Of a stretch of DNA of 64,000 nucleotides, positions 34,137 through 46,219 are shown piece by piece. Both the position numbers and the translations under genes were made by a program. Each line of letters begins with the position of its first letter. Positions within the stretch are counted from its first letter, which is position 1. The DNA is from Mycobacterium angelicum (GTDB taxonomy: Bacteria > Actinomycetota > Actinomycetes > Mycobacteriales > Mycobacteriaceae): positions 124,001-188,000 of the forward strand of contig NZ_MVHE01000006.1 in assembly GCF_002086155.1 (NCBI RefSeq), written 5' to 3'. The notes beneath the pieces are model-generated. The model had not been told where the DNA came from. It saw only the letters and a program-made list of their open reading frames with translations, and made no database searches.

Positions 34137-35424
34137 CATTTCTCCTTGTCGAACCATTGGCGTGGGATGAGGCGGGCGATGACGCGCGGGATAACGCGGC
34201 CCCCAGTACCCGGTCGGAAAGCAGGCCCAGGCAGCTGAGATTGGGGAACCCGGGCCCTTGATTCAGCCCGGCGAGCCCAGGCAGAAACAGTTTTGGTGTG
34301 ACGTCGTTGACGGCCAAGTCGTGGCCGATCGCTTCCTGTAAGCGGTCCCCACTCATCGGGCCGCCCAGGCCCAGCTCGAGCAGGTCGAGCGCGTCCTGGC
34401 TGAACAGCGTGGTAAACCACAACGCATCCAGACCCGATCCGTCGATGACGAGATCGAAGCCATGGGCGGTCTCGAAATCTTCGCTGCCCCGGTTGGTGCT
34501 CAACGTGAGCCGAATCTGGTCGTCGCGTGCGACGGCATGAGCAACCCGTCCGCGCAGATGCCGGATTCGGTCGTCGGCCATCAGCGCGTCTTGCACGGTG
34601 GACGAGAACACACCACGGTCGGTCCGTGCGATAGCGCCCCGACGTTCGGCCAGCGTCAGCGCGGTCCATTCCGACGGGTCGGAGAACAGCGAGTTCTCGA
34701 AGTAACCCTCGCCGCGAGTGAACAGCGTGACCTGGGGCGAGATGACGGTAATCGTCGAAATCTTGTGCTGGAACAGCTCATTGAGCATGGCCGCGGCCGT
34801 CTCGCCGCCGCCGACCATTGCCACCCGCTCGGCGGTGATCCGGTCGTGCTCGGCGGCGCGGTGCCAGAACTGGGCGATCGAGAGCACCCGTGGATGGCCC
34901 GGCAGCAGCGTCCGTTCGGCTTGGCCCGGCCCGGTGATCATCAAGGCGTCGGCGTGCACGGTGCGCTCGGGTGTGTGCAGTGCCCAGCGCCGGCCGTCGA
35001 CGGAGACCCGCTCGACGGCGCCGTAGACCACCGACATGTCGATGCGCTCGGCGACCCAGCGCAGGTACTGTCCCCACCGGCGGTGCGTAGGCGCCGGGCG
35101 ACCGCGGTCGATCCACTGGGCGAATTGGCCGGTGGCGATCAGGTACGCCTGCCAGCTGTGGCACGTCATCCGCTCGTCAAGTTCGGCGTTGCGGCGCGGG
35201 ACCAGCGACGAGCGATACGGGAATCCGACGTCTTTTTCCGGGCTGGTGCCAAGGTTTTGCGCGCCGTCGGTCCAGCCGCCGCTGGCCTGCCAGTTGGCGG
35301 CCACCCCGGTCCGTTCGACGGCGACGACGTCGAATGTCTCGACGCCCATCGCCCGCAACACCGATGCCTTGGCCGCGACGGCCACCGCCTTGGCGCCGGC
35401 CCCCACTACCGCGAGTGTGCTCAT
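34114..35424 (-). CDS. mbtG: MbtG-like lysine N6-monooxygenase
   Basis: 436 residues from ATG 35424, overlapping the mbtF stop by 4 bases. It is a flavin-dependent N-hydroxylase: FAD-site [20 protein letters not shown] (a GxGxK variant typical of MbtG), the segment [25 protein letters not shown]-binding [20 protein letters not shown], and [14 protein letters not shown]. It hydroxylates the lysine side-chain N to build the hydroxamate. The C-terminus (NDEHQSLR) runs 23 bases into mbtH, as I recall for M. tuberculosis MbtG, which is 431 residues. Confidence 0.94.
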   Translation of the reverse strand: MSTLAVVGAGAKAVAVAAKASVLRAMGVETFDVVAVERTGVAANWQASGGWTDGAQNLGTSPEKDVGFPYRSSLVPRRNAELDERMTCHSWQAYLIATGQFAQWIDRGRPAPTHRRWGQYLRWVAERIDMSVVYGAVERVSVDGRRWALHTPERTVHADALMITGPGQAERTLLPGHPRVLSIAQFWHRAAEHDRITAERVAMVGGGETAAAMLNELFQHKISTITVISPQVTLFTRGEGYFENSLFSDPSEWTALTLAERRGAIARTDRGVFSSTVQDALMADDRIRHLRGRVAHAVARDDQIRLTLSTNRGSEDFETAHGFDLVIDGSGLDALWFTTLFSQDALDLLELGLGGPMSGDRLQEAIGHDLAVNDVTPKLFLPGLAGLNQGPGFPNLSCLGLLSDRVLGAALSRASSPASSHANGSTRRNDEHQSLR

Positions 35425-38400
35425 GCCACCATCTCCAATAGAGCTTCGTTCCAAAGCGCTTGCAGCGCAGTGAGATCGGATTCGTCGAGGATGTCGGGCA
35501 GCGCCCGCCACTGGGTCAGCAAGACTTGTTCGTCACCGGTGCCCAACAGCGCGGCCATGATGGTGAGTTCGTGACGCACCGCCAGGCCGGGCTCGGGCAG
35601 CGGCGGCAGTCCGCTGAGCAGTTCGCGGTCCAGCGCCAACCCGGCGTCGCCGACGTCGCCGCGGCCCAAATAGTTGACCAACAGTTGCGGCCCGGGACAT
35701 TCGCCGAGTTGGCGCGCCGTGTCGGCGCGCAGGTAGCGCAGCAGGCCGAAGTCGATTCCGGCACCGGGAATCGCGGTCAACCGCGCCGCGACCCGGTGCG
35801 GGTCCGCAGTGTCCACGCGCAGCGGATAGATGCCGCTCAGCAGGCCGACGGTGTCGGTGGTGTCGGCGCCGTCGACCACGGTGTCGGCGCGGCCGTGGGT
35901 TTCCAGCGCCAGCAGCGGTGGCGGCGTCGGCTGACCGCGATCCTGACGCCACCGGGTCACCGTCCGCGCCGCCGCCGCCGCCAGCAGGTCAAACATCGGC
36001 AGGCCCGACTTCAGCAGCCGGCCGGTGACTTCCGTGTCGCTTAGCGCGGGGCGGACGATCAGATCTGCGGCCCGGTCACGACCGGGCCGCAGCCGCCGGG
36101 CTCCCAGATCCGGGTCGTCGCCGCGCAGCTGGTCGAGCCAAAACGATGTGGTGTCAAGTGTTTCGGCGCGCTGGGCCAGAGCCTGGGCCCAGCGGCGGAA
36201 GCCGGTGTGCTCGTGAATCGGCGCGGGTGAGCGCCCGTCGGCCAGCGCATGCAGGGCGGCGTCAAGTTCGCCGAGCACCACCCGCCACGACGCCGGATCC
36301 ATCGCCAGCACATGCGCGGCCAGCACCAGGACATTGCCCGGTCGTAGCCACACCGCTGCCAGCAGCCGGCCCCGTTCGGGGTCAAGGCTTTCCACCGCTT
36401 GGTTCGCGTGTTCGGTGACGGCCGCCCTAAGATCGCCCGTCTCAAGATCGCCCGTCGGAGTCACCTCGGTCAGGACGTCGGTGGCCGGGACGGGTACCAA
36501 GGTCATGGCGGCGCGGTCCAGGCGGGTGCGCAGCACCTGGTGGCCGTCGACCACGCTGCGAAGCGCGGTCCGCACCTGGTCGCCGGTGATGGCCTCGGGC
36601 AGCCGGATCGCCTCGACCTGCGTCAGCCGTCGCGGCTCCCCGTATTCGTACAGCCAAAGCGCGTTGGGCAGCAACGGGATTGGAGTGGTCTCATCCTCGG
36701 CTTCGTGGGTCACCTCGGAAGCTTCGGCGTCGATTGCCGCGGCGAGTTCACGGACGGTGCCGCACTCGAGGATGAGTCGCGCACGCAACGGAATACCGCG
36801 CCGGCGTGCGGCCTGCACCACCGAGAGGGCCACGATGCTGTCCAGCCCCAGCTGCAGGAAATCTGTGGTCATGTCGATCGCCGGAAGCTGCAGCAACTCC
36901 GAAAGCAATTCGGCCAGTGCGGCTTCGGTCGCCGTTTCGGGGGTGGCTGCCACCTCGACGGTGGAATCGAGTGCAGCCAGGGCGGCCTCGTCCAGTTTGC
37001 CGTTGGCGGTCAACGGGATGTCATCCACAACCACGATGCGCTGCGGAACCATGTAGCGCGGCAGCCGCGCACCGAGCATGCCCCGGAGCTGGTCGGCGGT
37101 GGGCGCGGAGCCGTTGACGGTCGACGCGTAGGCGGTCAGCCGGTGTTGCTCGCTCACCAGGACGTGGGCGTTGCCCACTTCGGGATGGGCTTGCAGCGCG
37201 GCGGCGATCTCACCCGGTTCCACGCGGTAGCCGCGGATCTTCACCTGGGCGTCGGCGCGCCCGAGATATTGCAGCGCGCCGTCCGGCTGGCGGCGCACCA
37301 CATCACCGGTGCGGTACATGCGTTCGCCGGGCGCGACCGGATCGGCGACGAACCGATGCGACGTCTCGCCGGAGCGCCCGAGGTAGCCGCGGGCCAATTG
37401 GGCTCCGGCCAAATACAATTCACCGGGCACGCCGACGGGGACTGGGCGCAGCGCGGAATCCAGCACATAGCCGCGGGTCTGCTGGGTCGGGCGCCCGATC
37501 GTCGGCGCGTCATGCTCGGCGATCGGCGCCAGCACCGCCTCGACAGTGGTCTCGGTGGGGCCGTAGCAGTTGAATGCCAGCATGCCGCTGCGGCGGCACT
37601 CGTCGCGGATCGCCCGCCAGGCCGGCGGGCCGATGGCTTCACCGCCCAGCGCGAGCACCGCCAACGGCACGTCGGTGAGTAATCCGAAGGCTCGCAGCTG
37701 GGCGAACATCGACGGAGTGGTGTCGATCAGGTCGATGCGATGTTCGCCGATGGTGCGCACCAGGGCTTCGGCATCACGCTGGGTGTGTTCGTCGACGACA
37801 TGAACGGTGTGACCGTCGAGCAGCGCGGCCAGCGGCTGCCAGGCGGCGTCGAACGCGAAGGACCAGACATGCGCCACGGTCAGCGGGCGTCCCAGCCGGG
37901 CCGCACCCGGACGTAGTACGCCGTCGATGTGGTCGTCGGCATAGGCGCCCAGCGCGGCGTGAGTTCCGATGACGCCCTTGGGTTCTCCGGTCGTGCCGGA
38001 GGTGAAGACCACGTAGGCGGCTTGCTGCGGGTCCACGTCGGCGGTGCGGCAATCGTCGCCGCGCTGGTCGATTGCCGCGGACAACATGTCCTCGTCCACG
38101 ATGACACCGGCGCCGGTCTGGCGCAGGATCGACTCCACCCGTTCGGGCGGCATCCCCGGTTCCAGCGGCACGCACACGGCGCCGGCCTTGAGTACCCCGA
38201 GCATCGCGACGACATACTGTGGGCCGCGCGAAAGCCGAATCGCCACGGGCGCTTCCGGCGCCACCCCGTGCGTATTGAGCAGGGCGGCCACCTGGTTGGC
38301 GGACGCGTCCAGTTCGCGGTAGCTCATCGACCCGTCCGCCCAGCTGAGCGCGGCGTGGTCGGGATGGGCCGCGGCCACTGCGGCAAACCGGGTGTGGAAC

Positions 38401-39788
38401 CCGGTCGCCTGCCGCGACGGCGGCGCGGCCGCACACCGCAGCGGCTGCGCCTCGTCGTCGAACAGCACACTGACTTCGCGCAGTGGCCGCTCCCACCCCG
38501 ACAACAGCCGCTCGGCGGTGGCCAGCACCCGGCGCCCGAGCGTCTCGCCGGTCGTCGCACCCAGCGCACCGGCGAGGACTTCCACCAACATGACCAGCTC
38601 ACCGTCGGCCATGTGGGCAGCCAGCGCGACGGGGAAGTGCGACACACTTTCCAGGCCGGACGGCCGGAACGTCGCACCGCCGGCGGTCAATTCACCACCG
38701 TCGACCAGCCCGGCGGTCGGGAAGTTCTCGTAGACCAGCAGGGTGTCGAACATCTCGCCGACCCCGCCCAGTGCCCGCAGCTGCGCATGGCCGAGATAGC
38801 CGTGATCGCGCAGTATCGCCGCATCCCGTTGCACCCCAAGGCATTGCGTACCGACGTCGGCGTCGGGGTCGAGTCGCACCCGCAGCGGCACGGTGTTGAT
38901 GAACAGGCCGATCATGGTTTCCACACCGGTCAGCTCCGGTGGACGCCCGGATACCGTGACACCGAACACCACATCGTCGCGGTCGGTCAGCCGCGACAAC
39001 ACCAGCGCCCAGGCCATCTGCAGCACCGTGTTGACGGTGATGCCCCGGGACCGGGCGCCTTCGGAAAGGCGCGCGGTGGTACCGGAGTCGAAGCGCAATT
39101 CGGTGCGTCGCGGTAGGCCGGTGCCCGGGGCTTCGGTGCTCATCGCGGAGGAGAGCAGGGTAGGGCCCGGTAGCCCGGCGAGGTGTTCGCGCCACACCTG
39201 CTCACTGGCATCGTGATCACGACCGGCCAGCCAGCCGATGTAATCCCGGTAGGGACGCGGCTCAGCGGCCAGTGCCTCGACGTTGCCGCCGGCCCCGTAC
39301 AGGGCGATCATCTCTGCGGCGAATACCGGCAGCGACCAGCCGTCGATCACGATGTGATGCGCGCTGATCACCAAATGCCAACGTGCGTCCGGCAATTCGA
39401 TGAGCAAAAAGCGGATCGCCGGAATCCGCTCCAGATCGAACGGCCGGCATCGCTCCGCGGTTTCGAGGCGTTCGACATCTCCAGGCGCGGCGGTGACCTG
39501 CCGCCAGGGCAGCTCGACTCGCGACGGCACTATCTGCACCGGACGTGCGATGTCGCGGCTGACGAAGCTGGCCCGCAGATTCGGGTGCCGCGCCAGCATC
39601 TTCCCCGCGCAATCCTTGAGCAGCTCGACGTCGAGCTCACCTGAGATGTCGGCGGTGATCCCGATCAGGTACGGGTCGTCCTCGCTGAACTCCGACAAAG
39701 TGGTGAGCGAATAGAGCCCCTCCTGCAGCGGGCTGAGCGCCATCACGTCCTCGATGGCCGGTGGTGTTCCGGTTTCGGTGGCGGTCAC
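35421..39788 (-). CDS. mbtF: MbtF-like NRPS, terminal hydroxylysine module
   Basis: 1,455 residues from GTG 39788, overlapping the mbtE stop; MbtF of M. tuberculosis is 1,461. Domains: condensation about 15-440 with canonical [10 protein letters not shown]; adenylation about 465-950 ([29 protein letters not shown]); carrier about 985-1030 ([14 protein letters not shown]); and a C-terminal condensation-like domain (about 1045-1455) with degenerate [11 protein letters not shown], thought to release the product by cyclising hydroxylysine to the caprolactam. My hand-read specificity residues, D-A-Q-D-L-L-C-V-E, look the same as in mycobactin MbtF, so the same terminal hydroxylysine is expected. 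Confidence 0.93.
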   Translation of the reverse strand: MTATETGTPPAIEDVMALSPLQEGLYSLTTLSEFSEDDPYLIGITADISGELDVELLKDCAGKMLARHPNLRASFVSRDIARPVQIVPSRVELPWRQVTAAPGDVERLETAERCRPFDLERIPAIRFLLIELPDARWHLVISAHHIVIDGWSLPVFAAEMIALYGAGGNVEALAAEPRPYRDYIGWLAGRDHDASEQVWREHLAGLPGPTLLSSAMSTEAPGTGLPRRTELRFDSGTTARLSEGARSRGITVNTVLQMAWALVLSRLTDRDDVVFGVTVSGRPPELTGVETMIGLFINTVPLRVRLDPDADVGTQCLGVQRDAAILRDHGYLGHAQLRALGGVGEMFDTLLVYENFPTAGLVDGGELTAGGATFRPSGLESVSHFPVALAAHMADGELVMLVEVLAGALGATTGETLGRRVLATAERLLSGWERPLREVSVLFDDEAQPLRCAAAPPSRQATGFHTRFAAVAAAHPDHAALSWADGSMSYRELDASANQVAALLNTHGVAPEAPVAIRLSRGPQYVVAMLGVLKAGAVCVPLEPGMPPERVESILRQTGAGVIVDEDMLSAAIDQRGDDCRTADVDPQQAAYVVFTSGTTGEPKGVIGTHAALGAYADDHIDGVLRPGAARLGRPLTVAHVWSFAFDAAWQPLAALLDGHTVHVVDEHTQRDAEALVRTIGEHRIDLIDTTPSMFAQLRAFGLLTDVPLAVLALGGEAIGPPAWRAIRDECRRSGMLAFNCYGPTETTVEAVLAPIAEHDAPTIGRPTQQTRGYVLDSALRPVPVGVPGELYLAGAQLARGYLGRSGETSHRFVADPVAPGERMYRTGDVVRRQPDGALQYLGRADAQVKIRGYRVEPGEIAAALQAHPEVGNAHVLVSEQHRLTAYASTVNGSAPTADQLRGMLGARLPRYMVPQRIVVVDDIPLTANGKLDEAALAALDSTVEVAATPETATEAALAELLSELLQLPAIDMTTDFLQLGLDSIVALSVVQAARRRGIPLRARLILECGTVRELAAAIDAEASEVTHEAEDETTPIPLLPNALWLYEYGEPRRLTQVEAIRLPEAITGDQVRTALRSVVDGHQVLRTRLDRAAMTLVPVPATDVLTEVTPTGDLETGDLRAAVTEHANQAVESLDPERGRLLAAVWLRPGNVLVLAAHVLAMDPASWRVVLGELDAALHALADGRSPAPIHEHTGFRRWAQALAQRAETLDTTSFWLDQLRGDDPDLGARRLRPGRDRAADLIVRPALSDTEVTGRLLKSGLPMFDLLAAAAARTVTRWRQDRGQPTPPPLLALETHGRADTVVDGADTTDTVGLLSGIYPLRVDTADPHRVAARLTAIPGAGIDFGLLRYLRADTARQLGECPGPQLLVNYLGRGDVGDAGLALDRELLSGLPPLPEPGLAVRHELTIMAALLGTGDEQVLLTQWRALPDILDESDLTALQALWNEALLEMVA

Positions 39789-42700
39789 GGCGTGCCGCCT
39801 ATCCCGGACGCACCCCAACTCTGGGTCACCGCGGCCAGATCCTGTTCGGACAGACCGGAAGTGGTCATCGGTTTGTGGTGGGTATCCGGTTCGGCCCCGT
39901 CGGCATCGGGGCCGGCGGACTCGGCGGCGGCGGCCAACCGCTGCACGGTCGGGTTCTCGAACACCATCCGCGGGCTGACCGTGAGGCCGGCGGCGCGCGC
40001 TCGGGCCGCCAGCTGCACCGACAGGATGCTGTCGCCGCCCAGCGCAAAGAAGTCGTCGAAGCGGCCCACCTCCGGCGTCGCGAGCAGCTCGGCGAAAACC
40101 GTTGCCAGCGCGCATTCGGTGCCGGTTTGCGGCGGATCCGCGTGACCCGTCGTGGCGACGGCCGGCCGCGGCAGCCCGGGCCGGTTCAGCTTGCCCGACT
40201 CGGTTTTCGGCATCTCGTCGAGCACGGTGATGGACGACGGCATCATGTATCCGGGCAGGACGCCGGCGACTTCGGCGCGCACCGCGGAGGCGAATGTCGC
40301 CTTGGCGGCATCGTCGGCGGCCGGCCGGTGTGGCACCACATACCCGGCCAACGTGGTACTGCCCTGCAGGTCCCACGTTCGCGCAGCCACCGCGGCCACG
40401 TCGTCGGCCGCCTTCAGCGCGGCCTCCACTTCGCCGAGTTCGACGCGGAAGCCACGTACCTTCACCTGATGGTCGGCGCGGCCGACGAACTCAAGCCGGC
40501 CGTCCTCGGTCCAGCGGGCCCGGTCGCCGCTGCGGTAGAACCGTGCGCCCGGTTCCTGGGCATACGGGTTGGGCACGAATCGCGACGCCGTAAGGCCGGG
40601 GCGCTTCCAGTATCCCCGCACCAATTGGCCGCCCGCGTAGTACAACTCGCCGACCACACCGACCGGGACGGGTTTGAGCGCGTCGTCGAGCAGGTAGACC
40701 TGCGAGTCGGGCATCGGGGTGCCCAGAATCGGAACCGGTGGGGTCAGCGGACCGCGGACGAGTGCGCCGGACGTCTCGGTGGCGCCGAAGTTGTTCAGTA
40801 GCTCGGGTCCGTGCGGGCCGCCACATGCGTCCAGCAGCCGCTCCTGCAGGGACACCGTCATCGGTTCGGCTCCGCACACCAGCCGGGTCAGCGAGCGCAG
40901 CGACTCCGGCCAGGCGTCGACGATCGTCGAGACCAGGCTGGGAACCGCCGTCACCTGAGCCACCGAGTGACGCTGGATCAGCGCTGCCAGGGCTTCGGGG
41001 TCCCGGTGCTCGGCGTCGTCGGCCAGGATCGTGGTGGCGCCGGCGGCCAGGCCGCCCAGCGTCTCCATGCAGCCCTCCAGGAAGGTCCAGGACGCCTGCG
41101 CCAGCCGGATGTCTTCGGTGTCTGCGCCCGCCACCGGATAATTCCAGACCTGCCAGTTCAACCGGCTCGTCATGGCCCGGTGGGTGCCCAGCACACCTTT
41201 GGGTGTGCCGGTCGATCCGGAGGTGAACACCAGATACATGGGGTCGTCGGGATGCGCGGCGGGCAATCGGTGCGAGCTTGCCGCCGGAACATCCAGGGCC
41301 TCTTGCACTTTGGGCTCGTCCAGCGAAATGAACGTCACCCCGGGCGAATCCGGCATGGTGTCGACGGCATCGCCGGTTACCACGACGACTTGCGGCCGGA
41401 CATCGTCGAGCATCAGCTGTTTGCGGGCCAGGGGATAGCCGGGATCGAGCGGGAAGAAGCCGGCCCCGGCCTTCATGATGCCGACCAGTGCTACCACCAT
41501 GTCGATCCCGCGCCGTGTCGACAGGCCCACCAGCGATCCGGGCCCGACGCCGTGATCGGCGAGCAGCTGGGCGAAGGCATCCGAACGCCGGTGCAGCGCA
41601 GGGTAATCGATCTGCTGGTCGCCGCAGCGCAGCGCGATGCGGTCGGCGCCCCATTGCCGGCTCGGCTCCAGCAGCGCGGCAATGGTGAGCGGGCGTTCGG
41701 CCGGCGGCTCGGGACCACGGCTGAAAGTCAGGATGCGTTGCCGCTCTTCGTCATCGAGCAATTGGACGTTGCGCAGTGTCTGGTCGACGTCACCGGCGAA
41801 CGCATTGATGACCTGGCCCAGCCAGCCGGCCAGCCGTTCGATCGTGCTGCGGTGATACAGCTCGGTACGGAAAAGGATATTGCCGCTGTAGCCGGTCTCG
41901 TTGGCGAAGAAGTTGACGCTGAGGTCGGCGTGCGCGATATCGAATGTCGGCTCCAGCGCGGTGAACAGCGTGTCGCCGGCCGGGCCGCTGTCGACGACGC
42001 GTTCGGCGGGCAGGTGGTCCCGAACGTGCACGACGACCTGAAACAGCGGGTTGCGCGACAGCGTGCGCACCGGGTTGACCGCGTCCACCACCCGGTCGAA
42101 GGGCAGATCCTGATGCGTGTAGGCGGCCAGTGCGGTTTCCCGGGCGCGGCCCAGCACTTCGCGCAGCGTCGGGTTGCCGGTGAGGTCGTTGCGTAACACC
42201 AGGATGTTGATGAAAAAGCCGATCAGCTGGTCGAGTTCGGGTTCAGCGCGCGCCGCGATCGGTGTACCCAACGGAATATCCACGCCGCCACCGGCTTTGT
42301 GCAGCACGACCGCGACCGCCGTCTGCAACAACATGAACTCGGTGATGCCGAGCTGGCGGCACACGTCGGCGAGCTTGGTGCGGGTCTGCCCGTCGATGCT
42401 GAATTCGACGGAGTCACCGGCCCCGCTGGGCACCGGCTGCCGCGGCAGATCCGGCCGCAGCCCGGTGTCCTCTGGTATTCCCTCCAGCTGCCGCGTCCAG
42501 TAGTCGCGTTGCACGCCCGCGATGCTGGCCTGGTCCGTTTCGGCCAGCAATTCGCCCTGCCAGGCCGCGTAGTCGGCGTATTGCAGCGGCAGCGGCGCCC
42601 AGGCCGGCTGTTGGCCGGTGTGCCGGGCGCGGTAGGCAGTGAGCAGGTCGGCGAACAGCACTCCGCCCGACCAATGGTCGATGGCGATGTGATGCACCAC

Positions 42701-45700
42701 CAGTGACAGCACGTGCTCGTCACCGGTGTGCAGCACCGCGGCGCGCACCGGCCAGTCACGGTCCAGCTCGAAGCGGTAGCCGCGCTCGGTGTCCAGCTGC
42801 TGCTGCAACCACGCTTCGCCCGAGCCGGTCGCCTGCCGCACCGGTATCTCGGCGGCGGGGTGCACGACTTGGTGTGGCACACCGTCGATTTCGGTGTAGG
42901 TGGTGCGCAGGATTTCATGCCGGCTCACCACATCGCCGACGGCGGCGACGAGGGCGTCGACGTCGCACGGCCCACTCAACCGGGCCGCGAACGGTATGTT
43001 GTTGACTTCGCTGGGGCCCTCGATCTGGTAGGCGAACCAGGTGCGCAATTGCGCGGCCGATACTGGCAGCGGCCCGTCGTGCGGGATCTCGACCAGCTTG
43101 GGCCGCTTGGGCATATCTGGGTCGGATGCCAGTTCGTCGACCCGTTCGGCGAGGCGCCCCACCGTCGAGAGCTCGAACACATCGCGGATTCCGAGTTCCA
43201 CGCCGCACCCGGATCGGATCGCGGCTACCAGCTTGGTCGCGGCCAGCGAATGCCCGCCCAAGTCGAAGAACGAGTCGTCCACACCGACCCTGGGGTGCCC
43301 CAGCAGGTCGGTGAACAGTTGGGCGATGTGGCGTTCGTTGTCGGTGGTGGGCTCGCGATATTCGGCCGTGGAAGCGATCTCGGGCTGGGGGAGAGCGTTC
43401 CGGTCGATCTTGCCGTGCGCGGTTATCGGAATCTCGTCGAGGACGACATAGGCCGCCGGAGTCATGTAGTCGGGCAGCGCGGCGGCGACTCGGGCCTGGA
43501 TACGTTCCAGGTCAACGGTTTCGGTGCCGCCGTCGGCCGCGGTGATGTAGCCGACCAGGCTTTTGCCCAGCTGCGGCAGATCCGCGGCGATCACGACGGC
43601 CTGCCCGACGCTGGGGTCGACCGAGATTGCCGCGGCGATCTCACCGAGCTCGATGCGGAAGCCGCGAATCTTCACCTGTTCGTCGGCGCGGCCGACGAAT
43701 TCGATGTCGCCGTCGGTGTTGCGGCGCGCCAGGTCTCCCGACCGGTACAACCGCCCGCCGGAAGTGAACGGGTCGGCCACAAAGCGTTCGGCGGTGAGCG
43801 CCGGCCGGCGATGGTAACCGTGCGCGACATGGGTTCCGCCGATGTAGATTTCGCCGATGACGCCGGCCGGCACCGGCTGCAGCGCATCGTCGAGCACATA
43901 TACCTGGGTGTTGATCTTGGGCCGCCCGATCGGCACGATCCTGGTGCCCTGGGTGCCTTCCACCTGGTAGCTGGTGGTGTTGATGACGGTCTCGGTGGGG
44001 CCGTAGAAGTTGTACAGCAGCGCATCGAAGGTGGTGTGGAACTTGTCGGCGATCTCGCCCGGCAGCGGCTCGCCACCGATGGGTACCCGGCGCAGGGTGC
44101 GCCATCGGCTGACACCGGGCAGCGACAAGAACAGGCCCAGTAGCGAGGGGACGAAGTGCATCGAGGTGATGCCCTCACGCTGCAGCAGATCGGTCAGATA
44201 GCCGATATCGCGCAGCCCGTCGGGCCGCGGAATCACCAGCCGGCCGCCACAGATCAGCAGCCCGAAGATTTCGGCGATGGAGACGTCGAATCCCGGCGAG
44301 GCCACTTGCAGCAACCGGTCGGTCTCGTCGACCTGGTACTCGTCGCCGAACCAGACGAAGTACTCGGCGACCGGCGCATGCGGCACCGGCACGCCCTTGG
44401 GCAGCCCGGTGGACCCCGACGTGTAGATCACATACGCGGTGTTGTCGGGCCGCAGCGGCCGGATCAGTTCGTCGGCTTCTGGGTCGGCGGACGAGTAGCC
44501 CGAGAGATCCGTAACCGGTTCGCGCAGTACGAGTTTGGCCTCGGCGTCCTTGAGGATGTAGGCCAGCCGGTCGTCGGGATAGGTCGGGTCGACGGGCAGA
44601 TAGACGGCGCCGGCCTTGAGCACGCCCAGCGCTGTTATGACGAGTCCGGGAGATTTGTCCAGCAGCACGGCGACACGGTCCTCGCTGCCGACTCCCTGGT
44701 CGATCAGCCAGTGCGCCAATCGGTTTGCTTCTTCGTTGAGTTCACGGTAGTTGTACTGGCGGCCTTCGGAGACGACGGCTACGGCGTCGGGCGAAGACGC
44801 CGCGCGCTCGGCCACCAACGCCGGCAATGTGGTGGCGGGCGTCGAAAACTGTTCGCCGGTTGCCGTTTCACGCAGCCATTCCGACTCGTCCGCACCGAAC
44901 AGCGCCAGCCGCTCCAGGACGGCGTCCGGGTCGGCCAGGGCGCTGTCGAGCAGGGTGAGGAAATGGCCGAGGAACTGGTGGGCCAGCTGACGGTCCAGCA
45001 CCTCGCCGAGATACTCGGCTTCGACCAGCCCGTCGCCGCCGGCCGGCGCCAGCTCCACCATGAAGCTCAGCGGCAGCTGGCTGAACTGGCCTCGCAGCTC
45101 GCCGCGCCGGCACTCGACAGCGGGTGGGTTGAAGCCGGCGCCGTCGGATTCGCGCAGCCCGAAGCTCACCCGGGTCATCCGTTCGGCGCCGTGGTCGTGG
45201 TCGGAGTTTGATTCGTTCACCAGCCAGTCCAGATTGACGCGCTGGTGGGCGAACGCCCCGGTGACGCCGTCGTGGGTTTGGTCCAGCAGCTCGCGAAATG
45301 TCTGGCGCGGCTGCGGTTGGGCACGTACCACCACGGTGTTGCCGAAATAGCCGATCGCGCTCTCGGTCCCGGCGCCGCGGTTGAGCACCGGCGCCGCGAT
45401 GAGGAAGTCCGTGGCGTGGGTGTAGCGATGAAGTAGCGCCGAGAACGCGGCCAGCAATACCGCGTAGGTGGTGGTGCCGCTGCGATCGGCCAGCGCGGTG
45501 GCGCGGCCGATGGTAGGCGCCGGCAGCCGCACCGACGCCCGCTGGGCCCGCCAGGTACTGGGCAGCGCCGACCCGCTGGGGCCTGGAAGTTCCAGTGGCT
45601 CAGGGAGATCCGATAGCAATGCCCGCCAGTAAGCCAGATCGTCGGCGCGGATGCCGGTAGCGATCACCGCCGGCAGCGGAGCGCCGTCCAGGTCGCCGTC

Positions 45701-46219
45701 ACGGTAGGCGCGGGTCAGATCGGCGAAGAACGGGGTCCACGATCCGTCGTCCCAGGCGATGTGATGAGCGGTCACCAACAGCACCAGCTCTTCGGTCCCT
45801 AGCCGCACGGCGGCCAGCCGCAGCGGCGAATCGGCGGTCAAATCGAAGGGACGGCGAAACTCTCGCTGTGCCAACACTTCCAGGCGCAGCTGCCGGGCCT
45901 GTTCGGTCAGCTCGCACAAGTCGTGTTCGCTCCAACCGGGCCGCAGATCGTCGTGCATCACCGGACGCGGCTCCGCAGAATTGCCCTGGGAGTCGATCTC
46001 ATACGTGGTGCGCAACACCGGATGCCGAAGCGCCACGGCGTCCAGCGCCCGGTGCAGCCGCTCGAGGTCTACCGCGCCGGTCAGGCGGTAGGACGCGCAG
46101 ACGTTGAGCAGCGAACTGGCCGGATCCATCGACTGCACGAACAACATCCGGCGCTGACCATCGGATAGTCGGGCGTTTCGGTTCTGGCTTGGCTGCACGC
46201 GTTGGTCGGTATCAGTCAC
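39785..46219 (-). CDS. mbtE: MbtE-like NRPS with two complete modules
   Basis: 2,144 residues from GTG 46219 (8-base overlap with mbtD). Order C-A-PCP-C-A-PCP: C1 about 15-445 ([10 protein letters not shown]); A1 about 470-960 ([20 protein letters not shown]); PCP1 about 1000 ([11 protein letters not shown]); C2 about 1045-1490 ([11 protein letters not shown]); A2 about 1510-2000 ([20 protein letters not shown]); PCP2 about 2075 ([11 protein letters not shown]). M. tuberculosis MbtE is 1,682 residues, so this is about 460 longer. A1 pocket residues read by eye are D-V-A-H-V-I-F-I-N. A2 reads L-E-M-T-L-C-N-G-A, lacking the usual Asp that holds the alpha-amino group. One module probably loads acyl-hydroxylysine; the other's substrate is unknown. 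Confidence 0.9.
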   Translation of the reverse strand: MTDTDQRVQPSQNRNARLSDGQRRMLFVQSMDPASSLLNVCASYRLTGAVDLERLHRALDAVALRHPVLRTTYEIDSQGNSAEPRPVMHDDLRPGWSEHDLCELTEQARQLRLEVLAQREFRRPFDLTADSPLRLAAVRLGTEELVLLVTAHHIAWDDGSWTPFFADLTRAYRDGDLDGAPLPAVIATGIRADDLAYWRALLSDLPEPLELPGPSGSALPSTWRAQRASVRLPAPTIGRATALADRSGTTTYAVLLAAFSALLHRYTHATDFLIAAPVLNRGAGTESAIGYFGNTVVVRAQPQPRQTFRELLDQTHDGVTGAFAHQRVNLDWLVNESNSDHDHGAERMTRVSFGLRESDGAGFNPPAVECRRGELRGQFSQLPLSFMVELAPAGGDGLVEAEYLGEVLDRQLAHQFLGHFLTLLDSALADPDAVLERLALFGADESEWLRETATGEQFSTPATTLPALVAERAASSPDAVAVVSEGRQYNYRELNEEANRLAHWLIDQGVGSEDRVAVLLDKSPGLVITALGVLKAGAVYLPVDPTYPDDRLAYILKDAEAKLVLREPVTDLSGYSSADPEADELIRPLRPDNTAYVIYTSGSTGLPKGVPVPHAPVAEYFVWFGDEYQVDETDRLLQVASPGFDVSIAEIFGLLICGGRLVIPRPDGLRDIGYLTDLLQREGITSMHFVPSLLGLFLSLPGVSRWRTLRRVPIGGEPLPGEIADKFHTTFDALLYNFYGPTETVINTTSYQVEGTQGTRIVPIGRPKINTQVYVLDDALQPVPAGVIGEIYIGGTHVAHGYHRRPALTAERFVADPFTSGGRLYRSGDLARRNTDGDIEFVGRADEQVKIRGFRIELGEIAAAISVDPSVGQAVVIAADLPQLGKSLVGYITAADGGTETVDLERIQARVAAALPDYMTPAAYVVLDEIPITAHGKIDRNALPQPEIASTAEYREPTTDNERHIAQLFTDLLGHPRVGVDDSFFDLGGHSLAATKLVAAIRSGCGVELGIRDVFELSTVGRLAERVDELASDPDMPKRPKLVEIPHDGPLPVSAAQLRTWFAYQIEGPSEVNNIPFAARLSGPCDVDALVAAVGDVVSRHEILRTTYTEIDGVPHQVVHPAAEIPVRQATGSGEAWLQQQLDTERGYRFELDRDWPVRAAVLHTGDEHVLSLVVHHIAIDHWSGGVLFADLLTAYRARHTGQQPAWAPLPLQYADYAAWQGELLAETDQASIAGVQRDYWTRQLEGIPEDTGLRPDLPRQPVPSGAGDSVEFSIDGQTRTKLADVCRQLGITEFMLLQTAVAVVLHKAGGGVDIPLGTPIAARAEPELDQLIGFFINILVLRNDLTGNPTLREVLGRARETALAAYTHQDLPFDRVVDAVNPVRTLSRNPLFQVVVHVRDHLPAERVVDSGPAGDTLFTALEPTFDIAHADLSVNFFANETGYSGNILFRTELYHRSTIERLAGWLGQVINAFAGDVDQTLRNVQLLDDEERQRILTFSRGPEPPAERPLTIAALLEPSRQWGADRIALRCGDQQIDYPALHRRSDAFAQLLADHGVGPGSLVGLSTRRGIDMVVALVGIMKAGAGFFPLDPGYPLARKQLMLDDVRPQVVVVTGDAVDTMPDSPGVTFISLDEPKVQEALDVPAASSHRLPAAHPDDPMYLVFTSGSTGTPKGVLGTHRAMTSRLNWQVWNYPVAGADTEDIRLAQASWTFLEGCMETLGGLAAGATTILADDAEHRDPEALAALIQRHSVAQVTAVPSLVSTIVDAWPESLRSLTRLVCGAEPMTVSLQERLLDACGGPHGPELLNNFGATETSGALVRGPLTPPVPILGTPMPDSQVYLLDDALKPVPVGVVGELYYAGGQLVRGYWKRPGLTASRFVPNPYAQEPGARFYRSGDRARWTEDGRLEFVGRADHQVKVRGFRVELGEVEAALKAADDVAAVAARTWDLQGSTTLAGYVVPHRPAADDAAKATFASAVRAEVAGVLPGYMMPSSITVLDEMPKTESGKLNRPGLPRPAVATTGHADPPQTGTECALATVFAELLATPEVGRFDDFFALGGDSILSVQLAARARAAGLTVSPRMVFENPTVQRLAAAAESAGPDADGAEPDTHHKPMTTSGLSEQDLAAVTQSWGASGIGGTP

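Noticed and set aside
34114..34160. Possible frameshift at the end of mbtG, because another frame ends in a plausible [13 protein letters not shown] tail
   Set aside because: The chosen frame ends NDEHQSLR, which agrees with the known MbtG C-terminus, and the overlap with mbtH is normal for these genes.
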